Below are positions 23,566 through 32,323 of a stretch of 64,000 bases of DNA, piece after piece; positions within the stretch are counted from its first letter, which is position 1, and each line of letters starts with the position of its first letter. The stretch is taken from NCBI RefSeq assembly GCF_036846205.1, contig NZ_DAIUCK010000001.1:1-64000 (forward strand), written 5' to 3'. The translations under genes and the position numbers were made by a program. The notes under the pieces are model-generated. The model made no database searches and was not told the DNA's origin. It was given only the letters and a program-made list of their open reading frames with translations. Origin of the DNA: Rhabdothermincola sp036846205 (GTDB taxonomy: Bacteria > Actinomycetota > Acidimicrobiia > Acidimicrobiales > Acidimicrobilacustridaceae).

Positions 23566-26385
23566 GTGGCGCTCGCTGAGGTCGAGGCCCCCCCGGAACG
23601 ACCACGACCGGGGCGTGAGCCCGCCCTCGGCGCGGCACGGAGGCGAGCGCAGCTTCCCTACTTCCCCGCGCTGGACGGGCTCCGAGGGTTGGCCGTCGCC
23701 GCCGTGCTGGCCTTCCACGGAGGCTTCAGCTGGATGGTCGGCGGCTTCCTCGGGGTGTCGACGTTCTTCACCCTCTCGGGGTTCCTGATCACCTCGCTGC
23801 TGCTGGCGGAGCGCGGTGGCCGCGGCGCGCTCGACCTCCGGGCCTTCTGGGCCCGCCGCTTCCGCCGGTTGATGCCGGCTGCGCTGGCCTGCCTCGCGTT
23901 CGTCATCCTCTTCGGCGTCTTCGCCGCGGACCCCACGCAGCGACGCAACCTCGCGGGCGACGAGTTGTCGGCCTTGGCGTACGTCGCGAACTGGCGGTTC
24001 ATCCTCGCGGACAGCTCCTATGCCGACCTGTTCGCCGCGCCCTCGCCCGTGCTGCACTTCTGGAGCATCGCGATCGAGGAACAGTTCTACCTGGTCCTGC
24101 CCGTGCTGTTGGGAGGGCTGTTCACGCTCGGAGCGATGGCCAAGACCTCCGAAGATCCGAAACGTCGGTACTGGCTGATGCGAATCCGGCACTACTACCG
24201 GGGGCTCACGGCGGGGATCATCGGCGCGCTCGCCGTGGTGTCGTTCTGCCTCGTCCGCTTCGGCGGCTTCAGTGTCGACCGGATCTACTTCGGTACGGAC
24301 ACCCGGGCCAGCGAGCTGCTGGTCGGTGGCCTGCTCGCTGTGGTGCTGTTCCACGCGCCGGTCACCGCCCGCCTGGCTCGGCCGGGTGCCGTGCGCTCGG
24401 CGGCGGCCGGCTTCGGGGTCCTGGCACTCATCGCCGTGGCGGTGCTGTGGGTCCGTACACCCCAGACCAGCAGCTGGCTGTACGAGGGCGGCTTCACCCT
24501 CTACGCGGCGATCTCGGCGTTGGTGGTCCTGGCTGCGATCCTCCCAGCCGGCCCCGTCCCGAAGCTGCTCGCGATCGCCCCGATCCGGCATCTCGGTCGC
24601 ATCTCCTACGGCGTGTACCTCTACCACTGGCCGGTCTTCCTCTGGGTCCGGCAGGAGACGACCCTCGGGCTGTGGCCCCGGTTCGCGTTGAGCGTGGCGA
24701 TCACCCTGGTGATGGCCGAGCTGTCGTTCCGCTACCTCGAGACCCCGATCCGCGAAGGACGGGGGCTGCTCGACGTACGGCCGATCCGGTTGGTCCCCTA
24801 CGTCGTACCCGCGATCGTGGTGGCGGTCCTCGCCGTGAGCTTGACGGCTCCCAAGTCGACCCTCAACTTCGGGACCGTCCCGTTCGACTACGACACCGCC
24901 GCAGCCCGAGACGAAGGAAACCCGGGAACGACGACGCCGCCACCGCCCAGCGTGGCCTTCTTCGGTGACTCGACCGCCATCACGACCGGATGGGGGGTCG
25001 GCGCCTACCTCCAGGGAACCGGTGCCGGCAGCAACGTCGAGGGCTATGCCGGGCTCGGCTGCAGCGTGATCCGCACCGACGAGCGGCGCATCGAAGGCGT
25101 CGTCGACCGATCGAAACCCAACTGCCTCGACTGGGAGCACCTCTGGGGCGAGAAGATCACCCGAGGAAGGCCCGACGTCGCCGTCGTGCAGATCGGGCCC
25201 TGGGATATCGCGGACCGCAAGGTGCCAGGTGCCGACGGCTGGCGATCCCCGGGCGATCCCCGCTTCGACGAGTTCGCGCTCTCGGAGATGGTCCATGCCG
25301 TTGACGTCCTCTCTGCGCAGGGAGCGTTGGTGGTCTGGCTCACCAGCCCACTGCCCGGGCGAGCCGCGACCATCGATGACAAGCCCGGTTGGGACGCGTC
25401 CGCACGTATGACGGCGTTGAATGCGATCATTGAGCGTTTGCCGGACCGGCGGCCCGGCAAGGTCGAGGTGGTCGATCTCGCCGGCTGGTTCCGGTCGCTC
25501 AGCGCGGACGAGGACGCTCGACTCCGGCCGGACGGGATCCACCTCACGATGGAGACCTCCCGCGAGGCGGCCGACTCGTTCATCGCCGGCGCGATCATCG
25601 ACGCCTGGCGAGGGTGGTGGGAAGCACGCCAGGAGGGCGGCGCCCAGCAGCCTCCCAGCATCACTCAGCCCCCCACGCCGGTCGCGCCCGTCTCGGTGGT
25701 CGTGGTCGGCGACGGCACCGCCGAGCAGATCGCGGGGGGCTTGAGCGGCTGGGCGGAGGCAAACGGCGGTATCAGGGTGCGCTATTCGGGTGCCCCGACC
25801 TGCGGCATCGGCCGGCAAGGAACCCGTCGGGACCCGGTGACCAACGCCGAGGAGGCGCTACCGGCCGACTGCACCAACTGGGAAGAACGCTTCCCGTTGG
25901 TGCTCGCCGGCACCCCTGCGGACGTCGTCGTGGCCCACACGGGACTGTGGGACGTGGTCGACCGCAGCCTCGACCCCGGCGTGTGGCGGACAGTCAACGA
26001 CGACACCTACGACCTCTACCTGCTCGGTGAGCTGCTCGCCGCGTCAGATCGCCTACACGTGAACGGGGCCCGTGTCGTCTGGCTCCTCACCCCGCACGTC
26101 GATCCTGGCCGCGCGGCAGATGGCACCCCAGGAGCGCGACCGGCGTCGGAGCCGGAGCGGATCGACCGCCTCAACGACCTCCTCCGCGAGGTGGCGGCCA
26201 AACGCGACTTCGTGACCGTGCTCGACTACGCGGCACAGGCACGGTCGTGGCCCGGTGGCGAGTTCGACCCCCGGATGCGCGCGGACGGTGTGGGACTCAC
26301 CGCCGAAGGGGTGCGCTCCATCGCCGACTGGCTCGCGCCGCAGCTGATCGATCTGGTACGGCCAGCCGGCACTGGAGCACGTTGA
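23566..26385 (+). CDS. OafA-type O-acyltransferase with two SGNH domains
   Basis: A 939-residue protein. Residues 1-435 form an acyltransferase-3 membrane domain (PYFPALDGLRGLAVAAV with the family DGLRG, FFTLSGFLITSLLL, SIAIEEQFYL, RISYGVYLYHWPVF), about ten membrane segments that pass an acyl group outward. Residues about 455-680 form an SGNH domain with GDS (467-469, Ser469) and DGIH (656-659, His659), which would place the acyl group on a sugar. A second SGNH-like domain, residues about 705-935, repeats the same layout, but the Ser position is Gly717 (GDG) and the His position is Gly910 (DGVG), so it is probably not catalytic. It starts with GTG 23566; no good ribosome-binding site is visible. 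It probably O-acylates the polysaccharide. Confidence 0.9.
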   Translation: MALAEVEAPPERPRPGREPALGAARRRAQLPYFPALDGLRGLAVAAVLAFHGGFSWMVGGFLGVSTFFTLSGFLITSLLLAERGGRGALDLRAFWARRFRRLMPAALACLAFVILFGVFAADPTQRRNLAGDELSALAYVANWRFILADSSYADLFAAPSPVLHFWSIAIEEQFYLVLPVLLGGLFTLGAMAKTSEDPKRRYWLMRIRHYYRGLTAGIIGALAVVSFCLVRFGGFSVDRIYFGTDTRASELLVGGLLAVVLFHAPVTARLARPGAVRSAAAGFGVLALIAVAVLWVRTPQTSSWLYEGGFTLYAAISALVVLAAILPAGPVPKLLAIAPIRHLGRISYGVYLYHWPVFLWVRQETTLGLWPRFALSVAITLVMAELSFRYLETPIREGRGLLDVRPIRLVPYVVPAIVVAVLAVSLTAPKSTLNFGTVPFDYDTAAARDEGNPGTTTPPPPSVAFFGDSTAITTGWGVGAYLQGTGAGSNVEGYAGLGCSVIRTDERRIEGVVDRSKPNCLDWEHLWGEKITRGRPDVAVVQIGPWDIADRKVPGADGWRSPGDPRFDEFALSEMVHAVDVLSAQGALVVWLTSPLPGRAATIDDKPGWDASARMTALNAIIERLPDRRPGKVEVVDLAGWFRSLSADEDARLRPDGIHLTMETSREAADSFIAGAIIDAWRGWWEARQEGGAQQPPSITQPPTPVAPVSVVVVGDGTAEQIAGGLSGWAEANGGIRVRYSGAPTCGIGRQGTRRDPVTNAEEALPADCTNWEERFPLVLAGTPADVVVAHTGLWDVVDRSLDPGVWRTVNDDTYDLYLLGELLAASDRLHVNGARVVWLLTPHVDPGRAADGTPGARPASEPERIDRLNDLLREVAAKRDFVTVLDYAAQARSWPGGEFDPRMRADGVGLTAEGVRSIADWLAPQLIDLVRPAGTGAR

Positions 26386-26387
26386 AC

Positions 26388-26885
26388 GTGCACGTCCAGG
26401 CCTACGACTTCGTCGCCCGCCACGCGACGGGGACCGCGGGGGCACGAGTCCTCGAGCTCGGCAGCCTCGACATCAACGGGAGTGTGCGTCCCCTCTTCGC
26501 CGGTGCCCGCAGCTACCACGGCGTCGACCTCGCCCCGGGACCGGGGGTCGACGAGGTGGCAGACGCCGCGGACTGGCGGGCTCCAGGATCCTTCGACGTG
26601 GTCGTGACCACCGAGGTGCTCGAGCACGCAGCCCGCTGGCGCGACATCCTCTCCAACGCGTGGGAGGCGCTCGTTCCCGGTGGGAGGCTGATCGTCACCT
26701 GCGCGACAGACCCCCGCCCACCTCACAGCGCGATCGACGGCTGGGCGCTGCGGGAAGGCGAGTGGTACGAGAACGTCTCGCCGACCCAGCTGCGGGCGCT
26801 GCTCGACAGGTGGGGGGCGAGCTGCTGGACGCTCGAAGTGGCGCTCGATCGCGGCGATCTCTACCTGCGCGCCGACAAGCCCTGA
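26388..26885 (+). CDS. Class I SAM-dependent methyltransferase
   Basis: A small methyltransferase of 165 residues with the SAM-binding motif I VLELGSLDINGS, the acidic motif YHGVDLAPGPGVD, and the downstream motifs FDVVVTTEVLEHAARW and ALVPGGRLIVT. It is shorter than many class I enzymes and lacks an extra substrate domain. The start is either GTG 26388 (chosen) or TTG 26382, which would overlap the stop of the acyltransferase (TTGA). Both follow a GGAG at about 26374. Location at the end of the acyltransferase transcript suggests it modifies a sugar or a lipid carrier; the substrate is unknown. Confidence 0.78.
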   Translation: MHVQAYDFVARHATGTAGARVLELGSLDINGSVRPLFAGARSYHGVDLAPGPGVDEVADAADWRAPGSFDVVVTTEVLEHAARWRDILSNAWEALVPGGRLIVTCATDPRPPHSAIDGWALREGEWYENVSPTQLRALLDRWGASCWTLEVALDRGDLYLRADKP

Positions 26886-26906
26886 GTTCCAGCCCGCGCC
26901 AAGGCC

Positions 26907-27986
26907 TCAGAGTTCACCGGTCAGCTCGGTGAGCACGACATCCGCGATGCGCTCGGCGGCGTGCCCGTCCCACAGCGCTGGGCGCTGCGCCGGCACCCCG
27001 TGCTGCAACACCCGCTCCACCTCGGCCACGATCACCTGCGGTTCACGCCCGATGACCCGGTTGGTGCCCTCCTCGACCGTGATCGGCCGCTCAGTGCTGT
27101 CTCGCAGGGTGAGGCATGGCACGCCAAGCACGGTCGTCTCCTCCTGCACCCCGCCAGAGTCCGTGAGGACCACCGCGGCGGCCGCTTCCAGGGCCACGAA
27201 ATCCAGATAGCCGAGCGGGTCGAGGAGCCGGATGCCGGGTGCCACCCCGATCTCGTCGACCACCGCTCGGGCCCGGGGATGGACCGGGAACACGACGGGC
27301 AGCTGCCTCGACACGCTCGCCAGCGCGGCGAGGAGCCCGCGCAACACGCCCGGGTCGTCGACGTTCGCCGGGCGGTGCAGCGTGACCAGCGCGTAGCCCC
27401 CGCGGTCCAGGCCGAGCCGGTCGAGCACCGGCCGGTGGCGCGCGCGATCGAGATTTCCGAGCAGGGTGTCGATCATCACGTTGCCGACCAGGTGGATCTG
27501 CGAAGGCGTGTGTCCCTCGGCGCGGAGGTTGTCGACCGCGTCGGGGGACGGAGCGAACAGGACGTCACTCAACCGGTCGGTGACGATCCGGTTGATCTCC
27601 TCGGGCATCGATCGGTCGCCACTGCGCAGGCCGGCTTCGACATGTGCCAGGCGCACCCTCGCCTTGGCCGAGACGAGCGCGGCGGCCATGGTGGAGTTCA
27701 CGTCGCCGACCACGATCATCATCTCCGGCGCCAGCTCGGCCACCACCGGCTCGAGGGCCAGCATGACCCCCGCGGTCTGCTGCGCATGGGTGCCCGAGCC
27801 CACACCGAGGTGCAGATCCGGCGCCCGCAGACCCAGTTCGTCGAAGAAGACGTCGCTCAGCAAAGGGTCGTAGTGCTGCCCGGTGTGCACCAGGTGCACA
27901 CCGATGCCGCGAGCCTCGAGCGCGTCGAGCACCGGCTTGACCTTCATGAAGTTCGGGCGCGCCGCGGCGACGCACATGACCTTCAC
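26907..27986 (-). CDS. wecB: UDP-N-acetylglucosamine 2-epimerase (non-hydrolysing)
   Basis: A 359-residue GT-B-fold epimerase converting UDP-GlcNAc to UDP-ManNAc, a precursor for ManNAc-containing surface polymers. Motifs visible are RPNFMKVKPV, HTGQHYDPLLSD, VVGDVNSTMA, HVEAGLRSGDRSMPEE (with the Asp, Glu and Glu residues characteristic of the active site), TDSGGVQEE and the HRPANVD segment. The GTG at 27986 lies 1 nt after the stop of the DUF6351 gene; longer readings lie inside that gene. It is convergent with the methyltransferase and supplies a nucleotide sugar to the EPS locus, yet it appears co-transcribed with an unrelated lipoprotein gene. Confidence 0.9.
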   Translation of the reverse strand: MKVMCVAAARPNFMKVKPVLDALEARGIGVHLVHTGQHYDPLLSDVFFDELGLRAPDLHLGVGSGTHAQQTAGVMLALEPVVAELAPEMMIVVGDVNSTMAAALVSAKARVRLAHVEAGLRSGDRSMPEEINRIVTDRLSDVLFAPSPDAVDNLRAEGHTPSQIHLVGNVMIDTLLGNLDRARHRPVLDRLGLDRGGYALVTLHRPANVDDPGVLRGLLAALASVSRQLPVVFPVHPRARAVVDEIGVAPGIRLLDPLGYLDFVALEAAAAVVLTDSGGVQEETTVLGVPCLTLRDSTERPITVEEGTNRVIGREPQVIVAEVERVLQHGVPAQRPALWDGHAAERIADVVLTELTGEL

Positions 27987-27987
27987 G

Positions 27988-30000
27988 TCAACCGAACCGC
28001 AACCACGTGCCGTCGATCGCCACCTGGCCCACTCCGGGGTGACTCCAGTCGCACACCCCATCGGGAAAGATGGCCTCCAGCCTCCGGCGCTGGAGGTTGC
28101 TGAGCTCGACCCCGTACAAGCCTGGATCAACCGGCACCAGGCGGCATTTCCCGATGTCGTTGACCAGCGGCGCGCCCGCAGCACGCCGTGGATCACCCTT
28201 GACCGGGTAGGCACGGGTGCAGGGGTTGTCCTCGTCGTTCACGCCCGCACCGCTGAGTCGCTCGCCGTCCGGTAGGACGCAGCTGTCCACCGCAGCGGCG
28301 GGGCGGTTGGCGGCCAGCTTCTCGGACCACGATCGTTCCGAGGTGTCGGCGCCCGCCCTCGTCAACCACTCATCCAGTACGCCTACCGCGTCGGCTCCCT
28401 GCTTGACGGCCCCGATCAGCGTCTGAGCCAACGCGCCCGTGCCGGGCACGGTCCAGAGCACCAGGTTGGGGTCCAACGCACCGTCGGGACCACGGAGCCG
28501 CTCCCGGATGGCGAAGAGCCGTTGCCGGTCGTGGATGTCGCCCTGGTCGTCGGTGTAGACGTTGGTGAGGATGATCGGAACGTCCCACAGGCCCTGGCCG
28601 CTCAACACCTGACCGGTCGCGTAGGCAACCCGCATGTCTTCTTCGGTCGCCGCCATCCGCCGGGGCACGATCCGACCGTCGATGTCGTAGCCCCCGATGT
28701 GCTCGTTCAAATCAAGGAACTGATCAACCGTGATCACGCCGCCCCGCAGGGCTTCGAGGCCGTACTGGACACCGGTGTTGTCCAGCGGTCGACGGGCGAA
28801 ACCGGTGACGGGATCGCGGCCGTAGATGTTGACATTGCTGTCCTGGAAGGTGCAGCGGACCCCGCCGGGATTGCGTTCGGGGTCGTAAATCCTGCTCGGG
28901 TCCAGCTCGGCCGAGCAGCCACGGGTGGGGTCGAGGAGCTGGAGGAACGCGTTCACCCACAGATCGCAGGTGCCGGTCGTTCGATGCCCGTTGATGGCGG
29001 CGCGCTGTGTATCGCTGAGGCGGGCACCTTCGGCGGTGCGGTAGTAGTGATCAAGCAGCCCGCAATCCGTGACCCCCGGCGCGATGCTCGCCGCATCCGG
29101 GAACGGGACAGTGGGCGCGAGCGCATCGAGAATGCCGGGATAGTTCTGCGCGATCTGGAGTTGCTGGATCGCGCCCCCGGACCCTCCCTCGCCGATCGTG
29201 AATCGCGGCAACCCGTAACGCTCGATGAAATGCTCTTTCACCATCAGCGCCACCTCTGCGGACACCACCGAGTTGCAGAGGTTCTGGAAGGTGTTGAGGC
29301 TCGACGTCACCACCGCATAGCCCCTCGACAGCAGGCTCGGGTCCGTCGCTTCGACCAGCGAGCGACCCTGGCTGTAGGTGCTCCCACAGCCCCCGCCGAA
29401 GCGGTAGACCAGCCTGCGGTTCCAGCTCTCGCGGGGGATCGCGATCGTGTAGGCGGAGCGCCCGAGGACGCCCCGCTCGACGATGGTGGCCACTCCATCG
29501 ATCTCCTCCTGAGCCACCTGAGCAGGCGCCGAGCAGGCGGCATCGGTGGCCGGCCCGAGCCCGTTCTGCTCGGTGGTGCAGACGAAGGGCTCGAGCAACG
29601 GCCCCGAGAACAATGGTCCGGTGGTGGGGTGGTTGGTCACCACCAGTTCGGCGAGATCCCGCCCGCGAGCGGCACGGATCGTGCTGTCACCTTCGGGTAG
29701 GCCGGTGACCAGCCCGACGAGCTGGTCACCGTCGGAGGCGAAAGCGGCGGTCACGTCACGGCCATCCACTTCGACGACGATGTCGCCGAGATCCTGATCG
29801 CCCGCCCGGACGGCGACCAGGACGTCACCGCCGGTCACGTACTCGGGCCTGGTCGAGAGGGCCTCGATCCGCAGCGGGCTCGAATCGGCGACATCGGAAC
29901 CTATCGATCCCGCGCCACCCGACCCGCTGGTGCAGCCGCCGAGAATCAGCGCGGACACCACGGCCACCAGCCAGCGGCGGTCTCGGTAGCCCTCACCCAT
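27988..30000 (-). CDS. DUF6351 family lipoprotein
   Basis: A 670-residue secreted lipoprotein. The signal peptide ends in the lipobox LGGC (Cys23), followed by a Gly/Ser linker. The body has the pattern of DUF6351, a family of uncharacterised actinobacterial and proteobacterial proteins: a beta-rich N-terminal part, then RRLVYRFGGGCGSTYSQG and FTIGEGGSGGAIQQLQ, whose Gly-x-Gly-Gly-Ser-Gly-Gly turn recalls the nucleophile elbow of alpha/beta hydrolases, and a late conserved HDRQRLFAIRERL. Several Cys residues may form disulfides outside the cell. Function is unknown; a hydrolase fold is inference. It overlaps the SnoaL-like gene by 8 bp and is followed after 1 nt by wecB. Confidence 0.75.
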   Translation of the reverse strand: MGEGYRDRRWLVAVVSALILGGCTSGSGGAGSIGSDVADSSPLRIEALSTRPEYVTGGDVLVAVRAGDQDLGDIVVEVDGRDVTAAFASDGDQLVGLVTGLPEGDSTIRAARGRDLAELVVTNHPTTGPLFSGPLLEPFVCTTEQNGLGPATDAACSAPAQVAQEEIDGVATIVERGVLGRSAYTIAIPRESWNRRLVYRFGGGCGSTYSQGRSLVEATDPSLLSRGYAVVTSSLNTFQNLCNSVVSAEVALMVKEHFIERYGLPRFTIGEGGSGGAIQQLQIAQNYPGILDALAPTVPFPDAASIAPGVTDCGLLDHYYRTAEGARLSDTQRAAINGHRTTGTCDLWVNAFLQLLDPTRGCSAELDPSRIYDPERNPGGVRCTFQDSNVNIYGRDPVTGFARRPLDNTGVQYGLEALRGGVITVDQFLDLNEHIGGYDIDGRIVPRRMAATEEDMRVAYATGQVLSGQGLWDVPIILTNVYTDDQGDIHDRQRLFAIRERLRGPDGALDPNLVLWTVPGTGALAQTLIGAVKQGADAVGVLDEWLTRAGADTSERSWSEKLAANRPAAAVDSCVLPDGERLSGAGVNDEDNPCTRAYPVKGDPRRAAGAPLVNDIGKCRLVPVDPGLYGVELSNLQRRRLEAIFPDGVCDWSHPGVGQVAIDGTWLRFG

Positions 30001-30460
30001 CGGTCGTCTGCCGGCCGAGCCGCTCCCTGGCCTCCATCCAACCCTGGACCATCGTCGCGAAGTGCGCCGGGTTGTAGATGTCCTCCTCGTAGGACCACTT
30101 GCCGCGCCCCGCGTACTTCAGCAAGGTGAAGTTGTACGCCTGGTGCAAGGATCCATCACCCGGATCGGCCATGCGGTTCCACACCTGGCACACCACCCAA
30201 CCCCGCTCCTCGTCGACCACGTGCCACTCGACCGGGAAGTGAGGCATCTCCCGGCCGGGGAACGACGACATGGTTTCGGTGATCCATCGCCGGATCGCCT
30301 CCCTCCCACCCATCGTGCCGTAGTGGTGCTCGACGTAGGTGGCGTCCTCCGTGAACAGGTCTGCCCAACCGTTCCAGTCACCGGTGGTGCCGGCAACGAG
30401 GGCTGCCCGCTGGTACTCCTCGAACGCCTGCTCGATCTCGTCCCGGCTCCATCGACCCAT
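29993..30460 (-). CDS. SnoaL/NTF2-like protein
   Basis: A 155-residue protein with the alpha+beta barrel pattern of the nuclear transport factor 2/SnoaL superfamily: WADLFTEDATYVEHHYG, REAIRRWITETM, and alternating strands HFPVEWHVVDEERGWVVCQVWNRM, here cited as HFPVEWHVV and GWVVCQVWNRM. Family members are small-molecule isomerases, cyclases or dehydratases, or non-enzymatic binding proteins. Catalytic residues cannot be assigned. The ATG at 30460 starts MGRWSRDEIEQAF; a longer frame lies inside the regulator gene. It overlaps the start of the DUF6351 gene by 8 bp and is 34 nt downstream of the regulator gene, suggesting one transcript. Confidence 0.7.
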   Translation of the reverse strand: MGRWSRDEIEQAFEEYQRAALVAGTTGDWNGWADLFTEDATYVEHHYGTMGGREAIRRWITETMSSFPGREMPHFPVEWHVVDEERGWVVCQVWNRMADPGDGSLHQAYNFTLLKYAGRGKWSYEEDIYNPAHFATMVQGWMEARERLGRQTTDG

Positions 30461-30494
30461 GTTCGAGGAGTCTTGCGCAGGCAGGCAGAGGCCG

Positions 30495-32102
30495 CTAGCT
30501 GCCCGTGAGGTCCAGCTCGGTGAGCACGTCGCGCAGGAGGGGGCCGACCCCCGGCGAGCGGTCATCGAACGTCGTGGCATCACCGATGATCTCCACCCCT
30601 GACAGGTCGAGTACCAGGCGTTCCTCTCGCCGTGCCACGCGCCAGGCCTGCGAGCCCAGCCCGTTGCGGACCTGCCAGAGCAGCGTACGAAGTCGGTGAT
30701 TGCGCCGCGCGGGTGCGGCTACGGGCCAGAGCGCCTGGGCCAGCACCCTCGCCTCCACCCCCCGCTCCCTCGCCAGGGCGAGCACATAGACCGAGACCTC
30801 CGCGTGCCTGGTCAGGAAGACCACCCGCTGACCGCCGAGCTGGACCGAGGGTCGACCGATGAGCGTGATGTGCAGGCTGTCGCTCGAGCGGAAAAAGTCG
30901 TAGGCGGGGTCACCGTCGCTGCAGGACCGAGCCCGGGCGATCCACCATTGTCCGCGATCTCGCTCCGCTGCGGCCAGACCCGTGCAGATCCTCGCGATCC
31001 AGTAGCGGGCCTCCGCGGGCTCGACGAGGCCCAACGCCTCCTCGAACGCCACCCGCGCGGCAGGACGGTCGCCCGACCGCAGATGGGTCTCCCCCATCCC
31101 GACCAGGGCGCGCGCCCGTTCGAGGGGATTCGAGAGGTCCTCGGCCGCACGACCGAACCGTTCGATCGCGTCTTCGAAGCGTGCGAGCTCACGCAGTGCG
31201 GATGCCTCGGCCAGCACACTGAGGCTGGTCCACCAGCGGTCACCGATCGCCATGGCCTCCTCACGGGCCCGGTAACTGTCGGCGAGCGCGCGCTCGGGGT
31301 CCCATGCGGCGGTGAACTCGCCGCGCATGCACCGGGCCATCACCGCGTACCAGGGGGCCGACAGCTCGTCAGCCGTTGCGAGCGCCTGCGCGAACGCGGC
31401 GTCCGACTCCCGTCGGTGACCTCGGAGTGCCTCGAGCACCCCTCGCAGCGCACTGAGCAGTGGACCGTCGTTGCGGACTCCTCCGGTCGCGATCTCCTGC
31501 CAGATGCCGTCGGCTCGGTCGAGCTCCGCCTCGGCTCGGGCGAAATCGCCGAGGTTGAGGTCGTACAGCACGAGATAGACGAGCGGCACGAGCTGTGCCG
31601 GCCGATCGCCTACAGCCATCAGCTTCGACCAGGCTTCCTCAGCCCGGGCGATCGCTCCGTGGAGGTCACCTCTGCGGTATGCCTCGATGGAGAGGTGTGC
31701 GAGCACCGTCGCACCCAGCGGCACGCCGCCGTCGAGCAGATCCAGGCACCGCCTCCACCAGGCCAGTGCCTCGTCCAGCTCACCACGGGCGAAGGCCAGG
31801 TTGGCTCGCACGTTGGCCGCCACGCCCAGACCCTGCTTGTCTTGGTACTCGAGCAGCTGCTCCCAGGCTGCCTCCACGAGCTCGATGACCCGGGGGTGGC
31901 CCCGGTAGACGTCGTGGCAGGCGGCGGCGACGAGCAGGCCGGCGAAGGGACGTTCCTGGAGATCGAGATCCAGCAACTCGTCGAGCTGTGGTGCGAGCAA
32001 CCGGGGAGCGCCGGTGGTCAGTACCTCGACCGCCATCTCCTCGAGGATCATCGCCGGTTCGTCGGATCCTCCGGCCGTGGTTGCGGACTGCACCTCCCCC
32101 AT
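30495..32102 (-). CDS. TPR regulator with C-terminal SARP-like DNA-binding domain
   Basis: A protein of 535 residues from the ATG at 32102. Most of it is a helical-repeat array, TPR-like, with recurring W/A-rich units such as AWWRRCLDLLDGG and ARAEAELDRADGIW. The last 125 residues resemble the OmpR/SARP winged-helix domain: HITLIGRPSVQLGGQRV followed by EVSVYVLALARERG, LAQALWP and RRNHRLRTLLWQVRNGLG. In SARP/BTAD regulators this domain is N-terminal, so the order is reversed. It probably regulates transcription, perhaps of its own operon. A GGAGGAG lies 12 nt before the ATG; in-frame GTG and TTG codons upstream (to 32264) could lengthen it. The palindrome at 32234-32243 may be its promoter or operator. 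Confidence 0.68.
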   Translation of the reverse strand: MGEVQSATTAGGSDEPAMILEEMAVEVLTTGAPRLLAPQLDELLDLDLQERPFAGLLVAAACHDVYRGHPRVIELVEAAWEQLLEYQDKQGLGVAANVRANLAFARGELDEALAWWRRCLDLLDGGVPLGATVLAHLSIEAYRRGDLHGAIARAEEAWSKLMAVGDRPAQLVPLVYLVLYDLNLGDFARAEAELDRADGIWQEIATGGVRNDGPLLSALRGVLEALRGHRRESDAAFAQALATADELSAPWYAVMARCMRGEFTAAWDPERALADSYRAREEAMAIGDRWWTSLSVLAEASALRELARFEDAIERFGRAAEDLSNPLERARALVGMGETHLRSGDRPAARVAFEEALGLVEPAEARYWIARICTGLAAAERDRGQWWIARARSCSDGDPAYDFFRSSDSLHITLIGRPSVQLGGQRVVFLTRHAEVSVYVLALARERGVEARVLAQALWPVAAPARRNHRLRTLLWQVRNGLGSQAWRVARREERLVLDLSGVEIIGDATTFDDRSPGVGPLLRDVLTELDLTGS

Positions 32103-32233
32103 GTCTGATCCCGTCTCCTCCGTCGAGGCGCGTGCAGCCTCGTTCCCCCTGGTGACCACCGCGCACCGCCCACAGGCCGCACGGCACGCTGCCAGCTGGC
32201 CCTGGCTGTCGCCGGAGCCGCTGGTTGAACGAC

Positions 32234-32243
32234 GGTTATAACC
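32234..32243. promoter_or_regulatory. AT-rich palindrome GGTTATAACC
   Basis: A perfect 10-bp palindrome in the 221-bp gap upstream of the TPR/SARP-like regulator. It contains TATAAC on both strands and is the most AT-rich spot nearby. On the reverse strand it is positioned as a -10 box about 130 nt before the ATG of the regulator; it could also be an operator. The rest of 32103-32323 shows nothing else recognisable. Confidence 0.35.
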
Positions 32244-32323
32244 TCGCCAACCATCATGACGCAACCATCATCGGGCGCCAAGCACCGGGGCGGGGCTCGG
32301 CGGGCCGGAGGAGACGAGCAGGT

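Noticed and set aside
21928..25818. A reverse-strand open frame of 1296 codons opposite the DUF4012 and acyltransferase genes
   Set aside because: Its composition is Arg/Gly/Asp/Glu-rich with no domain pattern and it mirrors the codon bias of real genes on the other strand.
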